Below, piece after piece: positions 52,617 through 62,321 of a DNA stretch of 64,000 nt. The number at the start of each line of letters is the position of its first letter. Position 1 is the stretch's first letter. The notes below the pieces were generated by a model. It did no database searches and had not been told where the DNA came from. It saw only the letters and a program-made list of their open reading frames with translations. A program made the position numbers and the translations under genes. The stretch is from Adlercreutzia agrestimuris (GTDB lineage: Bacteria > Actinomycetota > Coriobacteriia > Coriobacteriales > Eggerthellaceae). Location: contig NZ_CALPCX010000004.1 of assembly GCF_943193125.1 (NCBI RefSeq), positions 202,614 through 266,613 on the forward strand, in the 5' to 3' direction.

Positions 52617-53422
52617 AAGTGCTTCTTTATGAAGCGGATTGCTCAAAAATATTTCCGGGTCAGGATATTAAGGGTGGTATTGCGATTAGCTACCGCGATT
52701 CTAGTAAGTTTTTTGGCGAAATAAAAACATTTACTGCTTTTCCTCAGATGAATAGTATTTTGAAAAAAGTTGATGCCAGTAAGAGTCTTGCAGAAATTAT
52801 TTATATTCAAAATAGATTCGATTTAGATGCCTTGTATTCTGATTTTCCTGAGGCAGAAGAAGTGATTGGGAGTAACGGTAAAGATAAGCGTTTTGAAAAG
52901 AATATATTTAAGAAGGTTCAACAAGTTTTTTTAGAAGAAGAAGTGCCTGATGCGGTTAAAGTTTTGGGAATAGTCGACAACAAAAGAGAGTGGCGTTATA
53001 TTTTGCAAAAGTACGTGGATATGAGCCATGAAAATATAAAAAAGTGGAAAGTTTTAATTCCAACTTCAAACGGGTCTGGTGCGTTAGGTGAGGTGCTTAG
53101 CACGCCCCTAATCGGGGCGCCCCTAATCGGTTATACACGCTCTTTCATTGCTGTTGGGGCGTTTGAGACAGAGGCAGAAGCTCAATCGGCATTGAAATAT
53201 GTTAAGAGTAAGTTTTGCCGAGTATTATTGGGTGCCTTAAAAGTTACGCAAGATAATAATAAAGAAGTTTGGGTGCTGATACCTCTTCAAGACTTCACGT
53301 CGAGCTCTGACATCGATTGGTCACAATCGGTGGCTGAGATCGACGAACAACTTTATAAAAAATATGGGCTTAGCCAAGAAGAAATAGACTTTATAGAAAC
53401 CCACGTGAAGGAGATGGATTAA
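52595..53422 (+). CDS. Eco57I-like DNA methyltransferase, C-terminal part (frameshifted)
   Basis: The 275-codon continuation of the methyltransferase in the -1 frame, starting at an ATG within the A6 tract. It opens MLNDPHLKVLLYE, the expected sequence after TPKAWNKK in this family, then FPGQDIKGGIAISYRD near residues 21-36, and STPLIGAPLIGYTRSFI in the target-recognition half. It could be a separate polypeptide that restores activity with the first half, a product of ribosomal slippage, or a broken gene. The region is strongly A+T-rich. The helicase gene starts 2 bp after its stop. Confidence 0.75.
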   Translation: MLNDPHLKVLLYEADCSKIFPGQDIKGGIAISYRDSSKFFGEIKTFTAFPQMNSILKKVDASKSLAEIIYIQNRFDLDALYSDFPEAEEVIGSNGKDKRFEKNIFKKVQQVFLEEEVPDAVKVLGIVDNKREWRYILQKYVDMSHENIKKWKVLIPTSNGSGALGEVLSTPLIGAPLIGYTRSFIAVGAFETEAEAQSALKYVKSKFCRVLLGALKVTQDNNKEVWVLIPLQDFTSSSDIDWSQSVAEIDEQLYKKYGLSQEEIDFIETHVKEMD

Positions 53423-53424
53423 TT

Positions 53425-56400
53425 ATGGTCGCTCCTCACATTAAACCCATGGGACAGATTGTCCCAATGATATATGCCTATACCACGCCAGAAATAGAGC
53501 GCCATAATGGTTGGACAAAGATCGGCTATACCGAAGCGCAAACTGTTGAAGAACGCATAAAACAGCAAACTCACACGGCTGATGTAAAGTGGGAGCTCGG
53601 CTGGAAGAGAAACGCTCAGTACCAAGATGGTTCAGGGGAATATTTCACTGACAAAGCGTTCCATGGGTTTCTGACCGGTAAAAAGGGTGTAGAACAAGAG
53701 GCGGATAAGAATAACGAATGGTTTCATATAGCACCGCCACCTGCGCTTGAGTATTTCAATGAGTTTGCGTCGCGTGACTATAATGCGGACGTAGCAGGCG
53801 AGCATCTTGACTATACGCTGCGTGAAGAGCAAGACGATGCAGTAGTTGACACTTTGAGCTATTTCAAAGATGGTGGCAAAGAGTTCCTCTGGAACGCAAA
53901 GCCGCGTTTTGGCAAGACGCTTTCCACCTATGACCTTGTTCGCAGGATGGGTGAAAAACAAGATTTGCCAATGAAGGTTATGGTGGTGACTAACCGTCCC
54001 AGTATTGCGAACTCTTGGGCGGAGGATTTCTATAAGTTCTTCGGCTGGAGAGGTAATCTCTGCTTTGTGTCAGAAAATGATGCCGTTAAAGGTAAGCCTG
54101 GCGTACTTTCACGTGATGAATATCTGAAGTTGCTAAACGAAAAACCCCGAGGTGAAAAGCCGGGCATGGTGGCATTCGAGAGCCTACAGGGGCTTAAAGG
54201 CTCTATGTATTTCGGTGGAGTTTTCGATAAGCTCAAATGGATCAGCGAAATAGAATTCGACCTGTTAGTAGTGGACGAGAGTCAAGAGGGCGTTGACACC
54301 GAAAAGACCGATCGTGCCTTCAGAAACATTAAGCGCAAGCATACGCTCTATCTGTCTGGCACTCCATTTAAAGCTCTTGCTGATGGCAGGTTTAATCAGG
54401 ATCAAATTTATAACTGGTCATATGTAGATGAGCAGCGCGCTAAGCGTCATTTTGATGGTGAAGGCTTTAACGTGTATGAAGCTTTGCCTGAGCTGCAGAT
54501 GTTTACCTATCAGATATCGCCTATGCTTGAAGGGGAGCTTCGCAAAGGAGCAGCCATAACAGATGATGGCTCAACCATAGATTACGCCTTTGATCTGAAT
54601 GAGTTTTTCAGCGTGAATGATCCGGCGGCATCTTCGCCTACATTTAGGTACAAGGCTGATATTGAGAAATTCCTCGATGCGCTTACCACTAATGAAAAAT
54701 ACCCCTTCAGTACGCCTGATCTGCGCGATGAACTCCCACATACAATCTGGCTACTTGATCGTGTTGCGTCAGCAAAGGCGCTTGCTAAAATGCTTAAGGA
54801 GCATCCGGTATTCAGTGAGTATGAGATTGTACTTGCGGCTGGTGATGGCAGGTTGGATGAAGAGGAGGCGGCTGAAAAAGCCTTCGACAAAGTTCGCCGT
54901 GCTATTTCTAATAATCCGAAGACGATTACATTGTCTGTTGGACAGCTTACCGTAGGTGTTACCGTGCCAGCGTGGACTGGCATACTCATGCTCTCAAACA
55001 TGAAGAGTCCTTCTAGCTACATGCAAGCGGCATTTCGTGTTCAAAACCCTTATGAGACAACTTCGATCATTGACGGCAAGCCCCAGCGAGTTCGCAAGGA
55101 ACGCGCCTATGTGTTCGACTTTGACCCGGCACGCACCCTCATCATATTCGACGAATTTGCCAATAACTTAAGAAGCGGCACCGCAGGAGGTAGTGGCACA
55201 GCAGAGGATAGGAAAGAGAATATCCGCGAACTATTGAACTTCTTTCCTGTTCTTGGTGAAGACGAAGATGGAAAGATGGTCGAGATAGACGCACAAGCCG
55301 TTCTTTCTATCCCACGTAGGCTCAAATCGGTTGAGGTTGTACGACGCGGCTTCATGAGCAACTATCTATTCAGCAATATTGGTAATATTTTTGCCGCGCC
55401 CGCAGCCGTAACTAAGATCGTGAAAAACATTAAGCCTGCAAAGAAGGACGATTTCAATGCGCAGGTAAATACCATGGCAAATCTTGGTGGGCTTACTGAC
55501 GATCAGGGCGAAATATCGATACCTGACGAGATTGTGGTAGGTCGGACAGCTGATCTGTTTGGAAGCAAGACCTATGAAGTAATCGAGGCGACTGTTGTAC
55601 CTGCAATGGATGAGCTAATAGACAACGATGATGTTGCAACTATTAAGCAGAACGTTAAGGCAGTTGCCGAAGCGCTCAAGGGAGCCGTTGAAAAGGATGT
55701 TATAGATAAGGCGTTTGGCTCGTATGATCTTAGGAAGAGTAAGCGCAATCAGTTAGTCAAAGAGACCACTTCCACGATTGATTATTTCTTTACGCGCGTA
55801 AATGGCGATTTTGATCAGCAAATGCGAATTGCTGAGGCCGAACGCAAGCGCAAGGTTAAAGAAGCCGAGACTACTCAGGAGATAGAGGCAGCTGAGGTTG
55901 ATTATAAGAAAGCACTCGAAGATGCAACGGGTGCACTTAAAGAGTCGGTAGATAAGTTCCAGAGAGAGACTATCGAAAACAAGCCAAAAGAGGTTACAAA
56001 AAAGCTCGAGACATTTAAAGCTGAAGAGGAGAAAGCCGGCGTAGAGGATATGGTGAGAGATCATTTGCGCGGATTTTCACGTACCATCCCAAGTTTTATT
56101 ATGGCTTATGGGGATGAGAATCTTACACTTGCTAACTTCGATGACTATACAGAAGACGACGTTTTTGTTGAGGTGACTGGGATCACTGAGGAGCAATTCC
56201 GCTTCCTTCGCGATGGGGGCGAATATGTTGACGAAGAGACGGGAGAGACAGAATACTTTGCCGGTCATCTTTTCGACGAGACTGTGTTTAATGACTCTAT
56301 TCGCGAGTTTTTGGCCAAGCGCGATGAACTGGCAGATTACTTCGACGAAACTCATACTGAAGACATTTTCGACTATATCCCGCCGCAGAAGACCAATCAG

Positions 56401-56805
56401 ATCTATACGCCGCGCTGGGTTGTAAAGAAGATGGTAGAGGAGCTTGAGAAAGAAAATCCGGGCTGCTATGACGACGCGAACGCAACTTTTGCCGATCTTT
56501 ATATGAAATCGGGCCTGTATATCACCGAGGTTGTAAAACGCCTGTTCAACAGTGACGGGCTCAAGATGGCTTACCCAGATGAGCGCGAGCGCATTCGTCA
56601 TATCTTAAGCAAGCAGGTATATGGCATGGCGCCAACGCGCATTATCTATCTGATAGCCATGAATTACATCTTTGGATTCGACCCTGAACTTCGCGAAAAA
56701 GCTCGTTCAGACAAATTGCCGAACTTTGTAGAGGCTGATGCGGCTGCAGCGGCAAAAGAAGGAACACTGCAACAGCTTGTGGATCAAGTCTTTTCGGGCT
56801 GCTAG
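53425..56805 (+). CDS. GIY-YIG nuclease / superfamily 2 helicase restriction protein
   Basis: A 1,126-residue protein. Residues 10-110 resemble a T5orf172/GIY-YIG nuclease domain (PMIYAYTTPEIERHNGWTKIGYT, then RIKQQT). Residues 130-560 hold a helicase: motif I PRFGKT at 160-165, DES at 284-286 (VVDESQ), LSGTPFKAL near 309. Residues 730-900 have long charged helices. The C-terminus (IYTPRWVVKKMVEEL near 993, then FADLYMKSGLYI near 1022) resembles the SAM-binding start of adenine methyltransferases. It is probably the restriction subunit partnered with the methyltransferase. The ATG follows AAGGAG by 11 bases. Confidence 0.8.
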   Translation: MVAPHIKPMGQIVPMIYAYTTPEIERHNGWTKIGYTEAQTVEERIKQQTHTADVKWELGWKRNAQYQDGSGEYFTDKAFHGFLTGKKGVEQEADKNNEWFHIAPPPALEYFNEFASRDYNADVAGEHLDYTLREEQDDAVVDTLSYFKDGGKEFLWNAKPRFGKTLSTYDLVRRMGEKQDLPMKVMVVTNRPSIANSWAEDFYKFFGWRGNLCFVSENDAVKGKPGVLSRDEYLKLLNEKPRGEKPGMVAFESLQGLKGSMYFGGVFDKLKWISEIEFDLLVVDESQEGVDTEKTDRAFRNIKRKHTLYLSGTPFKALADGRFNQDQIYNWSYVDEQRAKRHFDGEGFNVYEALPELQMFTYQISPMLEGELRKGAAITDDGSTIDYAFDLNEFFSVNDPAASSPTFRYKADIEKFLDALTTNEKYPFSTPDLRDELPHTIWLLDRVASAKALAKMLKEHPVFSEYEIVLAAGDGRLDEEEAAEKAFDKVRRAISNNPKTITLSVGQLTVGVTVPAWTGILMLSNMKSPSSYMQAAFRVQNPYETTSIIDGKPQRVRKERAYVFDFDPARTLIIFDEFANNLRSGTAGGSGTAEDRKENIRELLNFFPVLGEDEDGKMVEIDAQAVLSIPRRLKSVEVVRRGFMSNYLFSNIGNIFAAPAAVTKIVKNIKPAKKDDFNAQVNTMANLGGLTDDQGEISIPDEIVVGRTADLFGSKTYEVIEATVVPAMDELIDNDDVATIKQNVKAVAEALKGAVEKDVIDKAFGSYDLRKSKRNQLVKETTSTIDYFFTRVNGDFDQQMRIAEAERKRKVKEAETTQEIEAAEVDYKKALEDATGALKESVDKFQRETIENKPKEVTKKLETFKAEEEKAGVEDMVRDHLRGFSRTIPSFIMAYGDENLTLANFDDYTEDDVFVEVTGITEEQFRFLRDGGEYVDEETGETEYFAGHLFDETVFNDSIREFLAKRDELADYFDETHTEDIFDYIPPQKTNQIYTPRWVVKKMVEELEKENPGCYDDANATFADLYMKSGLYITEVVKRLFNSDGLKMAYPDERERIRHILSKQVYGMAPTRIIYLIAMNYIFGFDPELREKARSDKLPNFVEADAAAAAKEGTLQQLVDQVFSGC

Positions 56806-56811
56806 GGGGCT

Positions 56812-57459
56812 ATGAAGAAGTTCGAGAACATAGTTGCAGCAGAGCTTTTGAGTGTGAAAGACAAGGTAAGCCTTCTTGACGCTATAGCTCTGCCAGCCTT
56901 TGGCAATCATGTTGCTGGTCTGCCTGGTGCGTTGGTAGGGGCTGCGCTTGTTCCGGTGAATTTGTTATACAAATGGCGAGTGCTCTACGACGATGGAACA
57001 TATGCTATAAAAACGCTCAAAGGGAATGATCGCAAAAATGATCTGCTGATGGATCTGCCGTATCTTCCCGAGTATGAGGCCTATATGGAATGTGAGGCAG
57101 AAATGACTGAAGATACTTTCGTGCAACCGCAGTATGTTGCACCGTTGCCAAGCAACAGCGCTGCACCTCAGGTACCTGTTGCGACACCGGTAAGTCATAA
57201 CAATAACAGCACTACTATTGGTGCTGGTTATTATGAATTCGGCGCAAACTTTCCAAATGGCATGTTTAACCTGGAATATGTATCTGGTGAAGGCATGCTT
57301 CATCTTAAAGAAAACGAAGGCTATTGTAGTTTTATCGATCTTGGCGGAAGCGATGGTGCAAGAAGCTTTAGCGGTTTGAGCTCTAGCATATATAAATCAT
57401 TTATGATTGATGGAAGTCTTGTGCTCAGGGTTACGCGCGCTCAGATGATTCAGATTTAG
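56812..57459 (+). CDS. Unrecognised 215-residue protein downstream of the restriction gene
   Basis: I do not recognise a family for the whole protein. It starts MKKFENIVAAELLSVKDK. Residues 22-55 are mildly hydrophobic (LDAIALPAFGNHVAGLPGALVGAALVPVNLLYKW). Then come a YDDGTYAIKTLKG segment, a Pro/Ala/Gln linker (115-135), and a C-terminal beta domain (GAGYYEFGANFPNGMFNLEYV near 142-162) like the Y-x-G-x-x-x-P-x-G-x-Y-x-L domain of some phage and Gram-positive proteins. It starts 6 bp after the restriction gene with AGGGGG just before the ATG, so it is translated from the same message. Confidence 0.65.
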   Translation: MKKFENIVAAELLSVKDKVSLLDAIALPAFGNHVAGLPGALVGAALVPVNLLYKWRVLYDDGTYAIKTLKGNDRKNDLLMDLPYLPEYEAYMECEAEMTEDTFVQPQYVAPLPSNSAAPQVPVATPVSHNNNSTTIGAGYYEFGANFPNGMFNLEYVSGEGMLHLKENEGYCSFIDLGGSDGARSFSGLSSSIYKSFMIDGSLVLRVTRAQMIQI

Positions 57460-57501
57460 CGGTTTGATGAAGCGCATTTTTGAACAGCATTAAGGGAGAC
57501 T

Positions 57502-59445
57502 ATGGAGAACAACAAGCTTCACATCTCGAAGCAATGTGCTCAATACTTTTTGAAAGCCGGCATCTTGGTGGCGGTTTTATGGGTGATCGCACACATAGCT
57601 CCTCTGTTGCCGCCAATTGCACTCGGCATTATCTGGGCAGCGTTAACCTTTGCAGCTGTCTACGGTTATGCCTATTGTGGAATTGTTGGAAAGCAATTCA
57701 AGCGCAGTAGTGTTCATAACGATGGCGGTTGGCTTGCGCGGTTTGATGAACATCGCTTTCTTTTGATACTTATATCATCTGTTTTTGCTGCTTTCTTTAT
57801 GGCGAGTCTCATCTTTCAAGCTGCAAGTTGGGGGTGGGAAAAGTGGCTGCTTGTTGTATGTGCAATTCCCATTAATTACGGCGCTTCATATTTGTTGAGA
57901 CCTCTTATCAAAAAAGAGTACACGTCATCGCTTGCTCATGTTCGTAATCTTCAAATCAGCAGCATTGTTACTGCGGTGCTGCTTTTGGTTGGTTATGTAA
58001 TTTTGCTCGCCATTGAGCCGGTACCTGCATTCGAGAGTGCCTCAGAAGCATTTTTGTCAGTGCCGCAGCCTTTTCAAGATTCTCCTTCAATCCTGTTGAC
58101 AGAGGCAGGCAAATTTATGGCATTTGTGCAGGGGATGGTGGTTTATGCGTTGGCTAAGGCTGCCGAAGTGTCCTTTGTTTGGTATGCATTAATTGGTCTT
58201 TTGGTTGCAGGGTCGGCATATATAGGATTTGCAAGTTTATTGAGCATGTGTCTGATTGACTTCGCTGAACTAAAGCGCGTTATCTATCCGCTTGAAAAAC
58301 AACATGATGAAACTGAGGCCATCGCTACATCAGGCAAAGTTCAAGCAAGCCAATATGCTTCCGATGAGCGTACAATGCGTAAGTCGTCGTCAGCACAAAC
58401 ACCCAAAAAAAGATACGTGGCGTATGTTTGCATGGTGCCTCTTGTGCTGGCGGTAGCATATCCTGTTGTTGATGCTTTTTCAGAGCGTGTTGTTCAGACT
58501 GAAGAATATAGTGCTGTTGATGCCTTTGTACGAGACCAAATTGGTGTAGCAGCCTATGTGCTAGATGGTAAATATTATGATCAAGCAGCTGTTGATGAGC
58601 TAATCCAAACAGCTGACATACAAGCGCGCGAATTGTCTACAAACGCACAAGAAACACTCGTTCCGCTCATAAACGAATCCTTTGATCAGCGCATTGCAAA
58701 TGTTGATGCCTATCTTGATTGGTATTACAGCTTGCCTGCTGACTACGAAAGGCTGACGCAATTTTTTACGGGCACCATTGAAGATGGTATGAAAAATCAG
58801 CTTGAAGCGCGCATAAACGAAGGCGTAGATGATGCGGGATTGTCTGAGCAGGTCGAGAACTATCTTTCGCAAGCTCAAGAATTACGCGAACAGCTCAAAG
58901 AAGAGCTGGCTGAATATGAACTTTCTGGTGTTCCTGATTGGCTCATTGTTTCGGCAGGCACACTTGCTCCAGATTTCTTAGCAAAACCACTCGAGCCAAC
59001 CGACAAAATGTTGGAAGCGGGAACTCGTATGGGATTGTCGGCAGGAATAGGAGCAGCCGGAGGTTTTGTTGCAAAGAAAGTCTCCGAGCGTATTGTCACC
59101 AAACCTTTCTTTGGCAAGATCGTAGGGCGTTTGACAAACGGTCTTGCCGCAAGGGGGTTGGCTGAGGCAGCGGGTGCTGCTGGTGGCACGGTGCTTTCTC
59201 CTGGAGTTGGCACTGCTATTGGAGTTGCAGGTGGCTTGGCTATTGGAACGCTATCTGATTATTTGTTTCTTAAGGCAGATGAGTCACTTAACAGAGAATC
59301 GTATAAGGCTGAAATCATTTCTGCACTTGAAGAGGAGCGCGCAGAAATGCTTGCACTGGTTGGCGCTGAGGATCCCGATGCAAGTAATAGTGCCGCCGAC
59401 GCCGCGGACACCAACGCCGACGCCTCCGCTGACGCCGCCGAATAA
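57502..59445 (+). CDS. Unrecognised 647-residue membrane protein with glycine-zipper region
   Basis: No family recognised. About seven hydrophobic helices are visible near residues 18-36, 40-60, 86-108, 113-132, 153-172, 220-250 and 306-325. A soluble, mostly helical domain follows (330-500, with VDAYLDWYYSLPADYERL near 400-417). Then comes a Gly/Ala-rich segment typical of glycine zippers (MGLSAGIGAAGG near 513, LAEAAGAAGGTVLSPGVGTAIGVAGG near 553), and an Asp/Ala tail. GGGAG precedes the ATG by 3-4 bases. It follows the 215-residue gene by 42 bp on the same strand. It may be an accessory membrane effector or an unrelated core protein. Confidence 0.7.
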   Translation: MENNKLHISKQCAQYFLKAGILVAVLWVIAHIAPLLPPIALGIIWAALTFAAVYGYAYCGIVGKQFKRSSVHNDGGWLARFDEHRFLLILISSVFAAFFMASLIFQAASWGWEKWLLVVCAIPINYGASYLLRPLIKKEYTSSLAHVRNLQISSIVTAVLLLVGYVILLAIEPVPAFESASEAFLSVPQPFQDSPSILLTEAGKFMAFVQGMVVYALAKAAEVSFVWYALIGLLVAGSAYIGFASLLSMCLIDFAELKRVIYPLEKQHDETEAIATSGKVQASQYASDERTMRKSSSAQTPKKRYVAYVCMVPLVLAVAYPVVDAFSERVVQTEEYSAVDAFVRDQIGVAAYVLDGKYYDQAAVDELIQTADIQARELSTNAQETLVPLINESFDQRIANVDAYLDWYYSLPADYERLTQFFTGTIEDGMKNQLEARINEGVDDAGLSEQVENYLSQAQELREQLKEELAEYELSGVPDWLIVSAGTLAPDFLAKPLEPTDKMLEAGTRMGLSAGIGAAGGFVAKKVSERIVTKPFFGKIVGRLTNGLAARGLAEAAGAAGGTVLSPGVGTAIGVAGGLAIGTLSDYLFLKADESLNRESYKAEIISALEEERAEMLALVGAEDPDASNSAADAADTNADASADAAE

Positions 59446-59453
59446 CTTATCTT

Positions 59454-59493
59454 GCGGGTAACATTTATCAAACGTCCCCTTTGCGGTTACCCG
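59454..59493. repeat. Inverted repeat between the membrane protein and the second surface protein
   Basis: CGGGTAAC (59455-59462) pairs perfectly with GTTACCCG (59486-59493) around a 23-base loop, in the 115-bp gap. No T-run follows. It could be a leader structure of the surface gene or a weak terminator. Confidence 0.4.
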
Positions 59494-59560
59494 AAGCTGC
59501 GAGAAGGTTTCTTTGAGCGTGGTAGGCTCTCTGGTAGACACCATGAAGGGAGCGTCTAGT

Positions 59561-61780
59561 ATGACAAATCAACAAAAGACCGCCTCAATAATGGCGAAGT
59601 ATCGCGCTATTGTGTTGTTCTGTATTTCGCTCTTTGCGCTGATTGTAGCGCTGTTTGCGTTCCCGCCAGCGGCAGCAGCGGAAGGCATCTTTGCGAGTGG
59701 CACTGGTAGTTCTCAGGATCCGTTTATTATTAACACGCAAGAGCAGTTCAAAGCTTTTCGCAATTCAGTTAATCAAGGCACGTCATATGAGGGAGAAATA
59801 ATTGTACTTGGTGCTGACATTGCTCTGGATGAGCCCTCTTGGACACCCATTGGAACTGGTACACGTAAATCAAGTACTGTTTCTGGAACAAGTACTCCTT
59901 TCAAAGGAGTCTTTAATGGCAAAGGACACACTATTAGTGGTTTGAGTATCACAAAGACTCAAACGCCTAACTATGCTATCGGTCTTTTTGGCGTACTTGA
60001 TGGAGCGGTTGTTGAAAACCTTGTGCTTCAAAATGTGAACATTGACGTAGCTGCAAGTGATCTCGCTGGTGGCTTGGCGGGTCTTATGCTTGACGGAGCT
60101 GAAATTTCTAACGTTGAAGTGAGTGGAACAGTCACAGCTGGCGGTGGCGTTGGTGGGATCTGTGGCAGGCTTATAGAAAGCGGCACCATCTCAGGATGTG
60201 TAAATAATGCAACGGTTCGTGCAACTGGTTCTACGGGCAATGTGGGCGGTATTGTAGGTGCAGCATATTACACGCGCTTGGATGCCGAGATGCATATCAC
60301 TAATTGTGTCAATAATGGTGAAACATCAGGTCAAGAAGCTGTCGGAGGTATTGTTGGCCTAAGTGCTGCAACAGTGAGTTTGTGCACAAACACCGCCCCT
60401 GTGACCGGATCTACGTATAGCATTGGTGGTATCGTGGGAGAACAGCGCAATTATGGCAACATTAGCGAGTGCAATAACAGTGCTGAAATCACAAACACCT
60501 CACAGACTGGATATGGCACAGGGGGAATTGTTGGATGGATTCGCTATAACGGAGCAAAGACTGCCTACCTGGCAAACAAAAGCGTAGTGGTATTTAACAA
60601 CAATAATTCTGGCGTCATTAAAGGCGGTACTGGTGCAGGCGGAATAGCTGGTGTTATCTATGATTCTGCTACGGTTACCGGAAACGAAAATACCGCTCCG
60701 CATATCTCTGACAGCAATTTCGCCGGCGGTATAGTGGGAGACTTGCAAGAGAGTGGAGATGCTGGTCTGCCTGCAGTCATCAAGCTTGGGGTAATTGTTG
60801 ATAATAACGTTTCAACAACGCCTATTGATGCTATTTCGGGTGCAGATAAGGCGCAGTTTGCGTACAATAACAATCCTTTGGTTTTCACTGTGAAGAATAA
60901 CGGCATAGCCTGGGTTGCTCAAGTTGGTACGACGCGCTTCGCCACACTAGCGGGTGCAACAGACTTTGCTGCCGCTACAATCCAAGGCACAGAGCAAGCT
61001 CCTGCAGTCATCCAGTTGATAGCTGATGCAGTAAACCAACCCACAGTATCGCTTGCACGACCCACCTTTATTGCGCTCGATTTGGCGGGGCACTCTGTCC
61101 AGTTCGCGGATAATCCAGCATTTGATATCGAGGATGGAACCTATACCATTACCGGTGATGGTCATGTGCTCTCAACAGACGATAAAATTGATAGCCTAAT
61201 TGTGGTGGATGAGACACAATCGGCTGATCATCCTGCCGCGCACTTTGTTCTGACGGGCGGCACGTATAAACAAGATGTTGAGCCCTATGTGGGCGAAGGA
61301 TATACCGAAGTAGTTGTTCCTCAGTCTGCAGACGGAGCAACTTATATGGTGACAAAAGCAACGCCTGATGACAGTGGGGACAAACCAACTACCCCCGACA
61401 AACCATCAACTCCAGATACGCCCGTTGTACCAGGAACTGACACGCCATCAACCAATCCGTCGGACAAACCCGACAAGCCCGAGACACCTTCAAACCCCGG
61501 AACTGACACGCCGGCCACACCTTCAACTCCCGACAATCAGCCGGGAACAACTCCTGCTTCACCTTCTGAAGAGGGGGTTGGCAGTCATGGGGTAGATGCG
61601 CAGTCTGCTAACTCTTCATCTCCTAAAGCGCAAACAACGTCTTCAACCTCTACTCATAATGGCAAGGTTGTACAAACAGGGGATGTGTCAGCGGTTTCTA
61701 TCGGAGTGTGCATTGTGCTGATAGCAGGTAGTGTTATTGCGCTTAAAGTCAGCAGAAAAAAGGCTTCTTTGCACAAGTAG
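59561..61780 (+). CDS. GLUG-repeat surface protein with sortase-type C-terminus
   Basis: A 739-residue secreted protein. The signal helix (AIVLFCISLFALIVALFAF) ends near PPAAAAEG. Residues 40-400 hold a repeated beta-solenoid unit with GLFG/GGIVG turns, as in GLUG-type adhesins (AIGLFGVL, VGGICGRL, VGGIVGAA, VGGIVGLS, IGGIVGEQ, TGGIVGWI, AGGIVGDL). A Thr/Pro/Asp/Lys linker with repeated TPD and DKP units (about 605-680) leads to a KVVQTGD motif, a helix (VSIGVCIVLIAGSVIAL) and SRKKASLHK. The ATG at 59561 has GGGAG 9 bases upstream; a TTG at 59513 is in frame. It is probably an adhesin. Confidence 0.85.
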   Translation: MTNQQKTASIMAKYRAIVLFCISLFALIVALFAFPPAAAAEGIFASGTGSSQDPFIINTQEQFKAFRNSVNQGTSYEGEIIVLGADIALDEPSWTPIGTGTRKSSTVSGTSTPFKGVFNGKGHTISGLSITKTQTPNYAIGLFGVLDGAVVENLVLQNVNIDVAASDLAGGLAGLMLDGAEISNVEVSGTVTAGGGVGGICGRLIESGTISGCVNNATVRATGSTGNVGGIVGAAYYTRLDAEMHITNCVNNGETSGQEAVGGIVGLSAATVSLCTNTAPVTGSTYSIGGIVGEQRNYGNISECNNSAEITNTSQTGYGTGGIVGWIRYNGAKTAYLANKSVVVFNNNNSGVIKGGTGAGGIAGVIYDSATVTGNENTAPHISDSNFAGGIVGDLQESGDAGLPAVIKLGVIVDNNVSTTPIDAISGADKAQFAYNNNPLVFTVKNNGIAWVAQVGTTRFATLAGATDFAAATIQGTEQAPAVIQLIADAVNQPTVSLARPTFIALDLAGHSVQFADNPAFDIEDGTYTITGDGHVLSTDDKIDSLIVVDETQSADHPAAHFVLTGGTYKQDVEPYVGEGYTEVVVPQSADGATYMVTKATPDDSGDKPTTPDKPSTPDTPVVPGTDTPSTNPSDKPDKPETPSNPGTDTPATPSTPDNQPGTTPASPSEEGVGSHGVDAQSANSSSPKAQTTSSTSTHNGKVVQTGDVSAVSIGVCIVLIAGSVIALKVSRKKASLHK

Positions 61781-61784
61781 GTTT

Positions 61785-62321
61785 TTATTCACAAGAGTAT
61801 GAACGCACCAAGAAGAGGGGTTCGTCATTTTCGAGCCCCTCAAATGAGCAAAAGGCTGTCATGGTGCCATGTGCTTTTTCGACATACATCTGCCTGCTGA
61901 TGCGCAGTGTAATTTCGTCTTCGCTGTTAGCAGAGTATCGGGCATAGACGACACAGTCTTCTCTTGCTTGTGGTTCAACCAACGAGATAACCTCAACAGA
62001 CAGTTCAAAGAGCGCCCCTTGATACGTTTCCCATGACGAGACCAGCTCTTCATAGGAGGGGAGTGCTCGAGTATTGCCAAAGACTATGAGCCGCTCGCGA
62101 GCTCCTGCAGACATTGCATCAGCTGATCCTGCCGACCCTGCGCCTTCGTCTTGCTTGCTGTTGGCAAATTCTGGCGAAGTTTGCGCCTTTTCGTCCTGAC
62201 TGACGCCTGGGTATGCATCAAGTCCAAACTGTTTATCTAGCAAAATGCCAATACCTATCACTATGACAAACGCAATAAGCGCCACGATAATTCGGTTTTG
62301 CTTACTTATCTTCACAATCAC
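61785..62321 (-). CDS. Small membrane-anchored protein of unknown function
   Basis: A 178-residue protein with a short basic start, one hydrophobic helix (residues 11-28), a Gly/Ser/Asp linker and a C-terminal beta-rich domain of about 100 residues (ELSVEVISLVEPQAREDCVVYARYS). No family recognised; the topology fits a membrane-tethered extracytoplasmic domain. The GTG start directly follows the cca stop (TGA-GTG), so it is translationally linked to cca. Its stop is 4 bp from the stop of the convergent surface-protein gene. Confidence 0.65.
   Translation of the reverse strand: MIVKISKQNRIIVALIAFVIVIGIGILLDKQFGLDAYPGVSQDEKAQTSPEFANSKQDEGAGSAGSADAMSAGARERLIVFGNTRALPSYEELVSSWETYQGALFELSVEVISLVEPQAREDCVVYARYSANSEDEITLRISRQMYVEKAHGTMTAFCSFEGLENDEPLFLVRSYSCE

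Noticed and set aside
53103..53132. Tandem 15-bp repeat (CGCCCCTAATCGG twice) in the methyltransferase C-terminal part
   Set aside because: It encodes PLIG-A-PLIG, a segment that is normal for this position in Eco57I-like enzymes, so it is probably not a recent expansion.
59454..59560. Cyclic di-GMP or other known riboswitch before the second surface protein
   Set aside because: The GTTACCCG stem drew attention, but the remaining conserved aptamer bases are absent.
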